Below, one piece after another: positions 15,125-22,932 of a DNA stretch of 39,426 bases. Below the pieces are notes generated by a model. It saw only the letters and a list, made by a program, of their open reading frames with translations. It was not told the DNA's origin and made no database searches. The stretch spans positions 1-39,426 of the forward strand of contig CAMHUU010000025.1 of NCBI GenBank assembly GCA_946188395.1, read 5' to 3'. The translations under genes were made by a program, and so were the position numbers. Position 1 is the first letter of the stretch, and each line of letters begins with the position of its first letter. The DNA comes from an uncultured Prevotellaceae bacterium. GTDB taxonomy: Bacteria; Bacteroidota; Bacteroidia; Bacteroidales; Bacteroidaceae.

Positions 15125-15155
15125 TTGGAATGTTCGTGATTTCTTTTTATCTTTG
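15125..15155 (+). promoter_or_regulatory. Promoter of the predicted outer-membrane protein gene
   Basis: TTG 15125-15127, a 20-nt gap, TATCTTTG 15148-15155. It excludes the ATG at 15153 as start and supports ATG 15189. Confidence 0.8.
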
Positions 15156-15188
15156 CCACGAAAACGGCATATTGGCAAGGAAAGACGT

Positions 15189-16055
15189 ATGACGAGGCAA
15201 TGGATGCTCCTGTTGGGAGTGATGGTGTCGTTGCACGTAAGTGCTCAGACGGAAATCGGCGGTCAGGGACTGTCGGGCAAGGATGCTGATGTGCGGAAGA
15301 TGGATGTCGGCGGGCAGTTGCAGGCCGACTCCATGCGTTTCCGTTCGGAAATGATGCAGCCGCAGTTTGCCGCACCGACGAATCCGGCGGTGCAGAGCTA
15401 TACGAACCTGACGAAGCAGGGCGGGGTAGGACTGCCTCTGTGGAAGGGGGCTTACGTCGGTTTTTCGGGAATGACGGACCATAAGCCGGGGCTGATGACT
15501 ACCGAGATGGGGAGCATGTCGCTGTATCAGGACTTGGGACGTTGGCAGTTTACGGCATCGGCGCTGGCCAACAAATACTGGATGCCCTGGCAGCGCACGC
15601 TATCGACGCAATATGGTGTGGGCGGTACGGTGGCCTATATGTTGAGCGACGCGGTGTCGCTGCATGCCTTTGGCTATTACTATGCGAACCAGTTGCAGGT
15701 GGGTCCGGCCATGACTCCCTATATGAATACGACGACGTATGGCGGCTATGCCGATATCCGTTTCAGCAGTGTGTTTGGTACTAATCTGGGCGTGCGGCGG
15801 TATGTGGACCCCATGACCGGGCAATGGACGACGACGCCCATCATTAATCCGTATATTAAGATAGGTGGTGGCAGACTGGAACTTCCCCTTGGCGATTTGC
15901 TGAAGCATTTCGTGTGGGACCGAAACGACCGCTCGCGCCAGAATAGCTGGAACGACAGAAACGGCATGAACGGGCGGATGATGAACGGCATGGGCCCGGC
16001 AAGTGCTCCGGCGGCTCAGCCTCCCCGACCCGTCGCACCCTCGAGGCCACGTTAG
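15189..16055 (+). CDS. Predicted outer-membrane beta-barrel-like protein, unknown function
   Basis: 288 residues from MTRQWMLLLGVMVSLHVSAQ, a clear signal peptide cut before TEIGGQG. The body alternates short aromatic strands (YVGFSGMTDHKPGLMTTEMG, QFTASALANKYW, VGGTVAYMLSDAVSLHAFGY, GYADIRFSSVFGTNLGV) like a small barrel. The C-terminal 40 or so residues are a tail of Asn, Met, Gly and Arg (NDRNGMNGRMMNGMGP) ending in Pro/Ala/Arg, which is not barrel-like. The longer frame from 15153 is rejected as it starts in the promoter. I do not recognise a named family. It has its own promoter and is followed by convergent skp-like genes. Confidence 0.7.
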   Translation: MTRQWMLLLGVMVSLHVSAQTEIGGQGLSGKDADVRKMDVGGQLQADSMRFRSEMMQPQFAAPTNPAVQSYTNLTKQGGVGLPLWKGAYVGFSGMTDHKPGLMTTEMGSMSLYQDLGRWQFTASALANKYWMPWQRTLSTQYGVGGTVAYMLSDAVSLHAFGYYYANQLQVGPAMTPYMNTTTYGGYADIRFSSVFGTNLGVRRYVDPMTGQWTTTPIINPYIKIGGGRLELPLGDLLKHFVWDRNDRSRQNSWNDRNGMNGRMMNGMGPASAPAAQPPRPVAPSRPR

Positions 16056-16120
16056 AAAACGAACGGCCCCCGGATCCGGAAAGGACGCGGAGGCTGTTGC
16101 GTAAGGGGGTTGTGAAGTGA

Positions 16121-16624
16121 TTACTTCAGTCCGAGCTTAGCCTTGACTTCGGCAGTGACGTCGGTAGACAGCGTGGTGCTGATGTAGGGCACGCCGCCGG
16201 CGATATCCATGATGTAGACGTAGCCGCCAGCCTGGCCGACAGCCTTGATGGCGTCGATGACCTTGGTGGTGATGGCCTGCATCTTCTCGTTCTGCTCCTT
16301 AGCAAGGGCCTGCTGGTTGTCCTGATAGCTCTGCTGAATCTTCTGGTACATCTCCTGCAGTTCGGTCTCGCGGCGCTGCTTGATGTTGGCGGGCAGGGTA
16401 GCCTGCTCCTTCTCGTAAGCCTCAGACTTCTTCTGCAGCTCTTCCTGCATAGACTTCAGGTCGGCTTCATACTGCTTGGTAAGTGTTTCGATGTCGGTAC
16501 GGGCCTTGGTGAACTCGGGCATAGCCTGGATGACCTCCTGGGCGTTGACGTGACCGAACTTCTGAGCGTTGGCGGTGGTGAAACCGCAGATTGCGCAAAT
16601 GGCGCAAAGAATGATTTTCTTCAT
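16121..16624 (-). CDS. OmpH/Skp-like periplasmic chaperone (second copy)
   Basis: 167 residues. Signal peptide MKKIILCAICAICGFTTANA precedes QKFGHVNAQEVIQAMPEFTK, the standard OmpH start, then a long Gln/Glu/Lys coiled coil (about 45-120) and the ISTTLSTDVTAEVKAKLGLK ending of the body. Skp trimers hold unfolded outer-membrane proteins for the Bam complex. It is the last gene of the bamA operon; 83 bp separate it from the other paralogue and hold an AT-rich array. The gene convergent to it ends 65 bp away; I see no clear terminator in that gap. Confidence 0.92.
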   Translation of the reverse strand: MKKIILCAICAICGFTTANAQKFGHVNAQEVIQAMPEFTKARTDIETLTKQYEADLKSMQEELQKKSEAYEKEQATLPANIKQRRETELQEMYQKIQQSYQDNQQALAKEQNEKMQAITTKVIDAIKAVGQAGGYVYIMDIAGGVPYISTTLSTDVTAEVKAKLGLK

Positions 16625-16654
16625 AATTTTTTTATTGATTTAGATTCTAATTTT

Positions 16655-16703
16655 TCGTTATTACGTTATTTCGGGATATCGGTATTACGGTATAACGGGA
16701 TTC
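16655..16703. repeat. AT-rich spacer array (CGTTATT/GATATCGGTATTACGG units)
   Basis: Lies between the two skp-like genes. It resembles the array between gldL and gldM at 8653-8701 and consists of CGTTATTACGTTATTTCGGG followed by ATATCGGTATTACGGTATAA units. Confidence 0.55.
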
Positions 16704-16707
16704 TGAT

Positions 16708-17241
16708 TTAATTGGAATATCCTAATTTAGAGAGGACTTCGTTGGAGATGTCGATCTTGGGGGAGCCGAAGATGATGCCCTGATCGCTGGCGCGGTCGAG
16801 GACGAGCTGATAGCCTCGGAGTTCGGCAATTTCCTTGACGGCGGTGTAGACCTCCTCCTGGATGGGCGTCATGAGTGCGGTGCGCTTCTTGAAGAGTTCA
16901 CCTTGGGGACCGAAGTACTTCTTCTTCAGTTCGGCGGCCTCCTGTTCCTTGCCGACGATGGCGTCCTGACGGGCTTTCTTCTGCTCCTGAGAGAGGAAGA
17001 CAACCTCGTTCTGGTAGTTCTTGTAGAGCGTCTGGGCCTCGATTTGCAAGGCGTCGACTTCGGCCTGCCACTTCTTCGACACTTGGTTGAGCTGCTCGTT
17101 GGCGCGCTCGTAGGCGGGAATGCTCTTGAAGATGTAGTCCATGTCGACCAAAGCAAACTTCTGCGCTCCTGCGGAGCTAAATATAAAAGAAAAAATAATA
17201 AATAAGAGAGCCCTGTGGCTTCGTTTCAACATTGTATTCAT
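16708..17241 (-). CDS. OmpH/Skp-like periplasmic chaperone (first copy)
   Basis: 177 residues. The N-terminus (MNTMLKRSHRALLFIIFSFI) gives a signal peptide ending FSSAGA; QKFALVDMDYIFKSIPAYER then begins the OmpH domain, with a coiled coil (about 45-115) and a conserved YQLVLDRASDQGIIFGSPKI end. Two adjacent skp-like genes directly after bamA are normal in Bacteroidetes and suggest separate or joint chaperone complexes. Its signal-peptide core (FIIFSFIF) is encoded by a hairpin-TAAATA repeat (17165-17206). Placed 61 bp after bamA with another repeat copy between. Confidence 0.92.
   Translation of the reverse strand: MNTMLKRSHRALLFIIFSFIFSSAGAQKFALVDMDYIFKSIPAYERANEQLNQVSKKWQAEVDALQIEAQTLYKNYQNEVVFLSQEQKKARQDAIVGKEQEAAELKKKYFGPQGELFKKRTALMTPIQEEVYTAVKEIAELRGYQLVLDRASDQGIIFGSPKIDISNEVLSKLGYSN
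17165..17206 (+). repeat. Hairpin-TAAATA repeat inside a skp-like signal peptide
   Basis: GCTCC-TGC-GGAGC followed by TAAATATAAAAGAAAAAATA. The stem and start of the tract match the gldN copy closely; in the minus-strand frame it encodes FIIFSFIFSSAGA. Confidence 0.75.
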
Positions 17242-17262
17242 AATCTTTCTTTTTTATTGTTT

Positions 17263-17301
17263 CTTTTTTATTTTATATTTTTTATTTAGGCCGTAGGCCG
17301 C
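17263..17301 (-). repeat. Hairpin-TAAATA repeat after bamA
   Basis: Minus strand: 1 bp after the bamA stop, GCGGCC-TAC-GGCC then TAAATAAAAAATATAAAATA. The stem differs from the GGGC/GCCC copies but keeps pairing. Confidence 0.75.
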
Positions 17302-17302
17302 A

Positions 17303-19936
17303 TTAGAACTCCTGTCCGAGGATGAAGTGGAACTGGCTGCCGCCGATGCTGGAGGTGCCGTAGGCGCGGTCGAAACCGTAGGCCCAGTCGATACCCATCA
17401 GACCGACCATGGGCAGGAAGATACGTACGCCGACACCTGCTGAGCGCTTGATGTCGAAGGGGTTGAAGTCGCGCGTCTGCGACCAGGCATTACCGCCCTC
17501 GAGGAATCCGAGTCCGTAGATGGTGGTGTTGCCGAGCAGGAGGGGATAGCGCAATTCGAGGGTGAAGCGGTCGTAGGCATAGCCTGAGGCGCCGTAGGGC
17601 GTCAGTGAACCATTCTCGTAACCGCGCAGTCCGATGGTTTCCTCTGCATAGCTGGTAGAATAGCCGCTCATGCCGTCACCACCCATGTAGTATGTCTCGA
17701 AGGGCGACTTCTTGTCTTTGTTATAGGAACCGAGGATTCCGAATTCTGCACGTGTCATGAGCACTAAACACTTCTGTCCACCTGTGAGGGCGGTATAAGT
17801 GCGGCTCTTGAACTTCCACTTGTGATACTCAATCCAGCGGTATTTCTCCTGCAGCTCAGCCTGATAGCGGTCGGCATTGGTGTTGTAGGTCTCAGCCGTT
17901 GCCAAGTTAGCATAGTCCTTGCCGTCGAAGAGCGACCAGGGTGGCGTGAGCGTGACGGAAGCGATGAACTCTGAACCGCGACGTGGGAAGAGCTGGTTGT
18001 CGGTAGATGTACGCGCCAGCGTGATGCCGAGGTTGATGTTGTTACAGTTACCGTTGGAGATGAGGAAGTAGTTCCAGTCCTGCAGCATGTAGCGTGTGTA
18101 GGACAGCTGTGTGGAGAGCTGGAAGTAGTCGTCAGGCCAGCGCAGACGCTTACCCCATCCGAGACTGATACCGATGAGTTTGATGAACTTGTCGTCGTCG
18201 TAGAGCGCGGTATAGTCATAAGCACTCGTATTCAAAGAGCCGACACCACCATAGTAGTTATAGTAGTTGTTCATCCAAGCGGAGTTGCGATAGGTCGACG
18301 AGATGTCGGTCTGCTTGGAATAGAAGGCGCTGACGCTGAACGAGTTGGGTCGCTTGCCGCCGAACCATCCGGTAGAATAACCCGTAGACAGCGAGTAGTA
18401 GTAGGAACCGTTGGACTGTCCCGAGAACGACAGCTGCTCGCCGTCGCCGATGGGCAGGATGCCTCGGTGCATGCGGTTCTTGCCAAACAGGTTGCGCATG
18501 GAGAAGTTGGTGAGCTTGATACCCACGCGGCCGATGATACCCGTCTGACCCCAACCCAGCGAGAACTCCAACTGGTCGTTGGACTTTTGTTCGAGCTGCC
18601 AGTTGATGTCGACGGTGCCGTCCTCGTAGTTAGGCTTGATGTCGGGGTTTACCTTCTCGGGGTCGAAGAATCCCATGGAGGCGATTTCACGGGCGGAGCG
18701 CTGGATGGCGTCCTTCGAGAAGAGGTCGCCGGGCTTGGTGCGCAGCTCGCGGCGTACGACTTCCTCGTAGAGTCGGTCGTTACCGTAGATGCGAACGTGG
18801 CTGATGTGTGCCTGTGTGCCCTCCTGGATGCGCATCTCGAGGTCGATGGAGTCGCCTACGATGTTGACTTCGGCAGGGTCGAGGTTGTAGAACAGGTAAC
18901 CGTTGTTCCAATAGTAGTTACCCACGGCGTCGTCGTCCTCGGAGAGGCGCTTCTTGAGCTGCTTCTGGTTGTAGACGTCGCCCTTCTTCATGCCGAGCGA
19001 GGCGTTGAGGTAGTCGCTGGTGACAACGGTGTTACCTACCCACGTGATGTTGCGCAGGTAGTATTTCTGGCCTTCGTCGACCTTGACGAAGACGTTGACG
19101 TGCTTCTCGTCGACGGTCCATACGGAATCCTCGAGGATGGTGGCGTCGCGATAGCCCAGCTCGTTGTACTTGTCGATGAGGGCCTGCTTGGCGTCGTCGT
19201 AACGCTCGGGGGTGAACTTCTTGGCCTTGAAGAAGTTCTTGAATTTGCCCGCCTCGTTGATCTTGCCAAAGGCACTCTTTTTGAAGAGGTTACCCTTAAT
19301 CTTGTTGTCGCTGAGCTGTTCGTTGCCCTCGAAGATAATCTGGCGGACCTTCATCTTGGCCTTCTTGTCGACGGTGATGTCGAGGATGACCTCGTTCTTG
19401 CTGGTGACATCGTCACGCTGGACGATGTCGATGGTGGCATTGTTGTAGCCCTTGTCGTCGAAATATTTCTTGGCCAGAATCTTGGCGCGGTCAATCATGT
19501 TGGGTGTAATCTGTGCGCCGCGCATGATGCCCAGCTTGGTCTCCATGTCCTCGCGCTCGGACTTCTTGAGTCCGTAGTAGTTGATGGCGCTGACACGCGG
19601 ACGGGTAGCCAGATGTACGCAAAGGTAGATCTTGGAACCCACGAGTGAGTCGGCAGTGATGGCGACCTTCGAGAACAGTCCGTTCTTCCAGTAGCGACGT
19701 ATGGCTTCGGTGATTTCGGTTCCCGGCACGCTTATGGTCTGTCCGACGGAGAGTCCGGAGAGTCCCAGGAGCACAAAGTCCTCGTAGCCCTCGACACCCT
19801 TGACGGTCAGTCCGCCAATTTCGCACTGGCGGGGCGTACCGGCATACGAGATGTCGGGATTGACGATGACGTCCTGGGCATTGGCGCTTACGCTAAATAA
19901 AAAATATAAAATAAAAAATAATATATTCCTTAGCAT
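17303..19936 (-). CDS. bamA: Outer-membrane protein assembly factor BamA
   Basis: 877 residues. After a signal peptide (MLRNILFFILYFLFSVSANA) come five POTRA domains (about 25-440; for example VSAINYYGLKKSEREDMETK, VRQIIFEGNEQLSDNKIKGN, LRNITWVGNTVVTSDYLN, ISHVRIYGNDRLYEEVVRRE) and the 16-strand Omp85 barrel ending FHFILGQEF. The loop-6 motif reads LRGYENG where VRGF is more usual. It inserts beta-barrel proteins into the outer membrane. It follows uppS by 19 bp and precedes two skp-like genes. The signal-peptide core is written by the repeat at 19884-19929. Confidence 0.95.
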   Translation of the reverse strand: MLRNILFFILYFLFSVSANAQDVIVNPDISYAGTPRQCEIGGLTVKGVEGYEDFVLLGLSGLSVGQTISVPGTEITEAIRRYWKNGLFSKVAITADSLVGSKIYLCVHLATRPRVSAINYYGLKKSEREDMETKLGIMRGAQITPNMIDRAKILAKKYFDDKGYNNATIDIVQRDDVTSKNEVILDITVDKKAKMKVRQIIFEGNEQLSDNKIKGNLFKKSAFGKINEAGKFKNFFKAKKFTPERYDDAKQALIDKYNELGYRDATILEDSVWTVDEKHVNVFVKVDEGQKYYLRNITWVGNTVVTSDYLNASLGMKKGDVYNQKQLKKRLSEDDDAVGNYYWNNGYLFYNLDPAEVNIVGDSIDLEMRIQEGTQAHISHVRIYGNDRLYEEVVRRELRTKPGDLFSKDAIQRSAREIASMGFFDPEKVNPDIKPNYEDGTVDINWQLEQKSNDQLEFSLGWGQTGIIGRVGIKLTNFSMRNLFGKNRMHRGILPIGDGEQLSFSGQSNGSYYYSLSTGYSTGWFGGKRPNSFSVSAFYSKQTDISSTYRNSAWMNNYYNYYGGVGSLNTSAYDYTALYDDDKFIKLIGISLGWGKRLRWPDDYFQLSTQLSYTRYMLQDWNYFLISNGNCNNINLGITLARTSTDNQLFPRRGSEFIASVTLTPPWSLFDGKDYANLATAETYNTNADRYQAELQEKYRWIEYHKWKFKSRTYTALTGGQKCLVLMTRAEFGILGSYNKDKKSPFETYYMGGDGMSGYSTSYAEETIGLRGYENGSLTPYGASGYAYDRFTLELRYPLLLGNTTIYGLGFLEGGNAWSQTRDFNPFDIKRSAGVGVRIFLPMVGLMGIDWAYGFDRAYGTSSIGGSQFHFILGQEF
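19884..19929 (+). repeat. Hairpin-TAAATA repeat inside bamA signal peptide
   Basis: A weak stem GCG-CTTA-CGC followed by TAAATAAAAAATATAAAATA. In the bamA frame (minus) it encodes ILFFILYFLFSVSA. The hairpin is shorter than in other copies, but the AT tract matches the copy after bamA. Confidence 0.55.
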
Positions 19937-19950
19937 CTTTCTTATTTCAT

Positions 19951-19982
19951 CTTTTTTATTTTTTATTTAGGCCTTCGGCCGC
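19951..19982 (-). repeat. Hairpin-TAAATA repeat forming the end of uppS
   Basis: Minus strand: GCGGCC-GAA-GGCC then TAAATAAAAAATAAAAAAG. It is read as AAEGLNKK and the stop of uppS, so it is partly coding. Confidence 0.72.
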
Positions 19983-20699
19983 TTCGACCTGAGCCTCGGT
20001 CTTGCCGAAGCGGCGCTGACGGCGCTGGTAGCTCTCGATGGCCTTATGGAGTGCGGCCTCGTCGAAGTCGGGCCAGTAGGTGTCGCAGAAATAGAATTCT
20101 GAATATGCGCACTGCCAGAGCAGGTAGTTGGAGATGCGCAACTCGCCACCGGTGCGGATGAGCAGTTCGGGGTCGGGCATGAAGTTGGTCCACAGACGCT
20201 CGTTGATGGTTTCCTCGGTGATGTCCTCGACACGCAGCTTGCCGTCCTTGACCTCCTGGGCTATCTGACGTGTGGCGTTGGTGAGCTCGAGTTTCGACGA
20301 ATAGCTCAGCGCGACAATCATTGTCATGGTGTCGTTCTTGGCGGTATGCTCTTCGGTCTCGGCGAGTTTCTTGTTAACTTCGGCGGGGATGCGCGAGCGG
20401 TCGCCGATGACGCGGAAGCGCACGTTATTCTTCATGAATATCTCGTCCTCGAGTGAGGTGAGCACCAGTCCCATGAGCGCTGCGACCTCGTCGGCCGGGC
20501 GGTTCCAGTTCTCGGTAGAGAAGGTGTAAAGTGTTAGGAACTTCACGCCCAGACGAGTACACTCTGAGGTGATGGTACGCACTGCGTCCACTCCGGCCTG
20601 ATGTCCGAAGCTACGATCTTTACCACGCTCGGTGGCCCAGCGTCCGTTGCCGTCCATGATGATGGCGATATGCTGGGGTATGTTATTTCTATCTATCAT
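19956..20699 (-). CDS. uppS: Undecaprenyl diphosphate synthase (cis-prenyltransferase)
   Basis: 247 residues. MDGNGRWA (15-22) holds the catalytic Asp16; later blocks [33 protein letters not shown] and QCAYSEFYF are diagnostic. It adds eight isopentenyl units to farnesyl diphosphate to make the C55 carrier for peptidoglycan and surface polysaccharides. The start ATG 20699 overlaps the DUF6089 gene by 11 nt, which indicates coupling. Its last eight residues come from a repeat (19951-19982) and are not part of the enzyme core, so their loss should not matter. Confidence 0.96.
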   Translation of the reverse strand: MIDRNNIPQHIAIIMDGNGRWATERGKDRSFGHQAGVDAVRTITSECTRLGVKFLTLYTFSTENWNRPADEVAALMGLVLTSLEDEIFMKNNVRFRVIGDRSRIPAEVNKKLAETEEHTAKNDTMTMIVALSYSSKLELTNATRQIAQEVKDGKLRVEDITEETINERLWTNFMPDPELLIRTGGELRISNYLLWQCAYSEFYFCDTYWPDFDEAALHKAIESYQRRQRRFGKTEAQVEAAEGLNKK

Positions 20700-21375
20700 T
20701 GTGACAGGTTTTACATTTTGCCCATAAATCGTATGTGACCGACAGTTGCAGCATGCTGTAGCAGTCGGTGTTCTTGAACAGTCCGCTGCTCTGGATGCCG
20801 TAGGGGTCCTTCACCCCGTCGAGCATGTCGCTGCCCGTGAAGTGCATGGCCCATTCCAGAGCCAGGTTCACGCGGTCGGCCATCTTGTATTTCACGCCAC
20901 CTCCCAGTGGCACGTTCACTGCGGCATCGGTCTTGTCGGCCGTGTCGGCTTTGGCGATTGTCGCCCCCACTCCTAAAAATATATAAGGTGTGAGGCGCTT
21001 GGCGCCACGATACTCCTGCCCGGTTCCATAGGGCCAGAAGTTATATTCGAATCTCAGTCCCACGTCGACCAGCGTGCTTTTGAACGCATAGTCGGTGATG
21101 CCGGGATAGAATGTCTTTGCATTTCGGGACGAGCCTTTCAGCTGTCCGTAGCCCACGCTGAAGGCCAGTGCCTTGCGGGGGTCGATGCGATATTTCGCCA
21201 GGAGCGAGCCCATGGGCTGTATGTCCTTGAACAGTGCGCTGTTGAAGTCGCCCAAGTAGGTCACGGCTGCCACTGCACCGCCTACCTCGAGGCGGTATTC
21301 AGGTTCTGTCTGAGCCTGTGCGCTGCCCGTGAGAGCCAGCAGCAGCAACGAGATGCCTATCGACTTCTTCATCAA
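20689..21375 (-). CDS. DUF6089 outer-membrane barrel protein
   Basis: 228 residues. Signal peptide [20 protein letters not shown] is followed by [20 protein letters not shown], the start typical of DUF6089, and by barrel strands ([37 protein letters not shown]). Its position directly before uppS and bamA is conserved in Bacteroidetes and argues for an envelope-assembly role that is not defined. It ends beyond the uppS start. A GGAG stretch 7 nt before ATG 21375 is rare in this group; it belongs to the spacer array at 21377-21407. Confidence 0.88.
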   Translation of the reverse strand: MMKKSIGISLLLLALTGSAQAQTEPEYRLEVGGAVAAVTYLGDFNSALFKDIQPMGSLLAKYRIDPRKALAFSVGYGQLKGSSRNAKTFYPGITDYAFKSTLVDVGLRFEYNFWPYGTGQEYRGAKRLTPYIFLGVGATIAKADTADKTDAAVNVPLGGGVKYKMADRVNLALEWAMHFTGSDMLDGVKDPYGIQSSGLFKNTDCYSMLQLSVTYDLWAKCKTCHNDR

Positions 21376-21376
21376 A

Positions 21377-21407
21377 CTCCTTTAACTTCTTTAACTTCTC
21401 TAACTCC
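21377..21407 (-). repeat. GTTAAAGAA spacer array before DUF6089 gene
   Basis: Minus strand: GTTAGAGAA, GTTAAAGAA, GTTAAAGGA, then GTTTG and ATG. Three 9-bp units fill the gap. Similar units precede the ATG at 28066. Confidence 0.65.
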
Positions 21408-22595
21408 TTACTCGTATCTCCACAAAATGGTGTTCAGCAGTCCGCGCCACACTTGTCCGGTATTGGCGCAGTTGAGCCACAGGTAGCTCTCGTCGGAAGT
21501 CATATCGATGATCGGATGTTCCGTTGCCAGCTCTTCAAGTTCGGGGAAGTAAAAGCGTGTGCTTGGCTTCCAGGTGATGCCCTCGTCGCGGCTCTCGTAC
21601 ATGACTTCGTAGGGAGTCAGCGAGCATCCGCCCAGCCCCTTGCCGCCGATGGCTACTACGCAGTCGTCGTATTTGGCGATGGCCAGGTTCTCCATTCTGG
21701 GCAGTGCATAGCGTAAGTCGCTGAGGTGTCCCATATAAACCCACTGGCCTTTGGGGGCGTATTCGTCGTTGTCGACAATCTTGCGCCACACCATGGCGAT
21801 GGACTCCTGGGGGTAGCTCTCGGTAGAGCGGTTGCCCACCAGCAGCACGTAGTCGGTATTCTCGGCGACATCGTCCATGTAGTAAGAGATGAGCGACAGG
21901 TCCTGTGTGGGCAGCATGGCAGCATCCTCGTCGAGCAGGTCTTCCTGCCATGTGGCACCATTGTCGCGCGACACCATCAGCATGTTGTCGACTGACAGGG
22001 CATACATCTCGACAGAGCTGCGGCCCAGGTACTGCTTGATGTTCTCGCCCAGATATTGTGCGTCGAGGGGATGTGTGGGATAGTCGCCAGCAGCCCTCTG
22101 TTCCCAGCGGAAGACACCACTCTGCTCCTGATGAACATTGACGCTGACGGTATATTCGCTTCTTCCGTCGCCGTCGCTGGAAAATACGACGAACTTGCGG
22201 GGTACGGAGAAGTCGATGCTGTCGGCGGAGTTGTAGTACGACAAAGTGTCCTCGCTATCGATGTTCTGGATGAACACCACACCGTTATGGTAGGTAGACA
22301 GCGTGACGGGCACGTGCTTGACGTCAGTGCCGTAGGGTAGCGAGTCGGTATTGTAAATGCGGTGGTTCACCTGATCGATGTGGAAAGTATAGCCTGAAGC
22401 CGTGAAGGATGACTTCACGATGGAGTCGGCACCAGTACTGGTGACCGTCTTCGTATAGCAGTTCAGCTTTCCCAACGAGAAACTGATGATGGCCGCATCG
22501 CTATAAAGTGTTGCTTCGTTGTCGCTTCCCTTCAGGCATGAAGCCGTCAAAGAAAGGCCCGCGAGCAATATGATTAGCGTCTTTAGATGTCTCAT
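21408..22595 (-). CDS. DUF6242-type lipoprotein with beta-propeller-like domain
   Basis: 395 residues from MRHLKTLIILLAGLSLTASC, with a lipidated Cys at 20. The first half carries Ig/beta-sandwich-like strands (SSFTASGYTFHIDQVNHRIY); the second half has a bladed pattern with MLMVSRDNGATWQEDL and MYESRDEGITWKPSTRF, the Asp-box (S-x-D-x-G-x-x-W) found in sialidase-like propellers. That suggests a binding or scaffolding surface protein. The region upstream to 22655 is rejected as coding since it lies in the promoter. It heads the operon DUF6242-DUF6089-uppS-bamA-skp-skp. Confidence 0.8.
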   Translation of the reverse strand: MRHLKTLIILLAGLSLTASCLKGSDNEATLYSDAAIISFSLGKLNCYTKTVTSTGADSIVKSSFTASGYTFHIDQVNHRIYNTDSLPYGTDVKHVPVTLSTYHNGVVFIQNIDSEDTLSYYNSADSIDFSVPRKFVVFSSDGDGRSEYTVSVNVHQEQSGVFRWEQRAAGDYPTHPLDAQYLGENIKQYLGRSSVEMYALSVDNMLMVSRDNGATWQEDLLDEDAAMLPTQDLSLISYYMDDVAENTDYVLLVGNRSTESYPQESIAMVWRKIVDNDEYAPKGQWVYMGHLSDLRYALPRMENLAIAKYDDCVVAIGGKGLGGCSLTPYEVMYESRDEGITWKPSTRFYFPELEELATEHPIIDMTSDESYLWLNCANTGQVWRGLLNTILWRYE

Positions 22596-22622
22596 GAGTC
22601 TACTTGAATTCAAATTTGGGTG

Positions 22623-22630
22623 CAAATTTA
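22623..22630 (-). promoter_or_regulatory. Promoter -7 box of the envelope operon
   Basis: Minus strand TAAATTTG, 28 bp upstream of ATG 22595. A TTTG (22646-22643) lies 12 nt further up, closer than the usual -33. Confidence 0.5.
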
Positions 22631-22725
22631 CGCACATTTTGGCAAATATGAGCATTTTTCCGACATTTATTAAGTTAAATAAAAGATAAAAAGGTATATT
22701 TTGGCATATTTTAGGTTTTCATAAC

Positions 22726-22764
22726 AAAAAGAACGCGGTATGAATCACTCACTCCGCGTTCCTT
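22726..22764 (-). terminator. Rho-independent terminator of the 31-residue ORF
   Basis: Minus strand: AAGGAACGCGG (22764-22754) pairs with CCGCGTTCTTT, ending in a TTTTT run. Eleven base pairs with one wobble. It starts 1 bp after the small ORF stop. Confidence 0.88.
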
Positions 22765-22765
22765 C

Positions 22766-22861
22766 TCAACGAATGTCGGTATGTATCAGTGTAATCACAC
22801 TCAAGATGGTCAGCACTGCTACAATGGCCAACACAAACGTTGTTTGAAAATCTAATAACAT
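22766..22861 (-). CDS. 31-residue predicted membrane peptide (unannotated small ORF)
   Basis: ATG 22861-22859 to TGA 22768-22766 encodes 31 residues: MLLDFQTTF, a hydrophobic helix (VLAIVAVLTILSVITLI, about residues 10-26), then HTDIR. One helix of about 17-20 residues with a short polar tail is what single-pass membrane microproteins look like. Evidence that it is a gene is its context: a TACCTTTG promoter box at 22940-22933, a short leader with hairpin (22911-22927), an A-rich AAGGTAAAG just before the ATG, and a strong terminator 1 bp after the stop. It forms a complete unit between the pckA terminator and the envelope operon promoter. Alternatively the transcript is a small RNA. Function unknown. 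Confidence 0.68.
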   Translation of the reverse strand: MLLDFQTTFVLAIVAVLTILSVITLIHTDIR

Positions 22862-22910
22862 AATCTTTACCTTAAAATCAATAAACTACTAACCTAATGA
22901 ATAACATGAT

Positions 22911-22927
22911 GTAATCGTCACGATTAC
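22911..22927 (-). promoter_or_regulatory. Leader hairpin of the small membrane-peptide transcript
   Basis: GTAATCG-TCA-CGATTAC, a perfect 7-bp inverted repeat, begins 6 bp after the -7 box, at or next to the predicted 5' end of the transcript. It may be an operator or a stabilising 5' stem. Confidence 0.55.
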
Positions 22928-22932
22928 GAGTG

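Noticed and set aside
16056..16120. Terminator between the convergent genes at 16055 and 16121
   Set aside because: CCGGATCCGG is a short palindrome without a following T-tract.
18467..19648. 393-residue open frame on the plus strand opposite bamA
   Set aside because: Composition is Val/Leu/Asp low complexity, it lies wholly antisense to a clear bamA, and no motif or promoter supports it.
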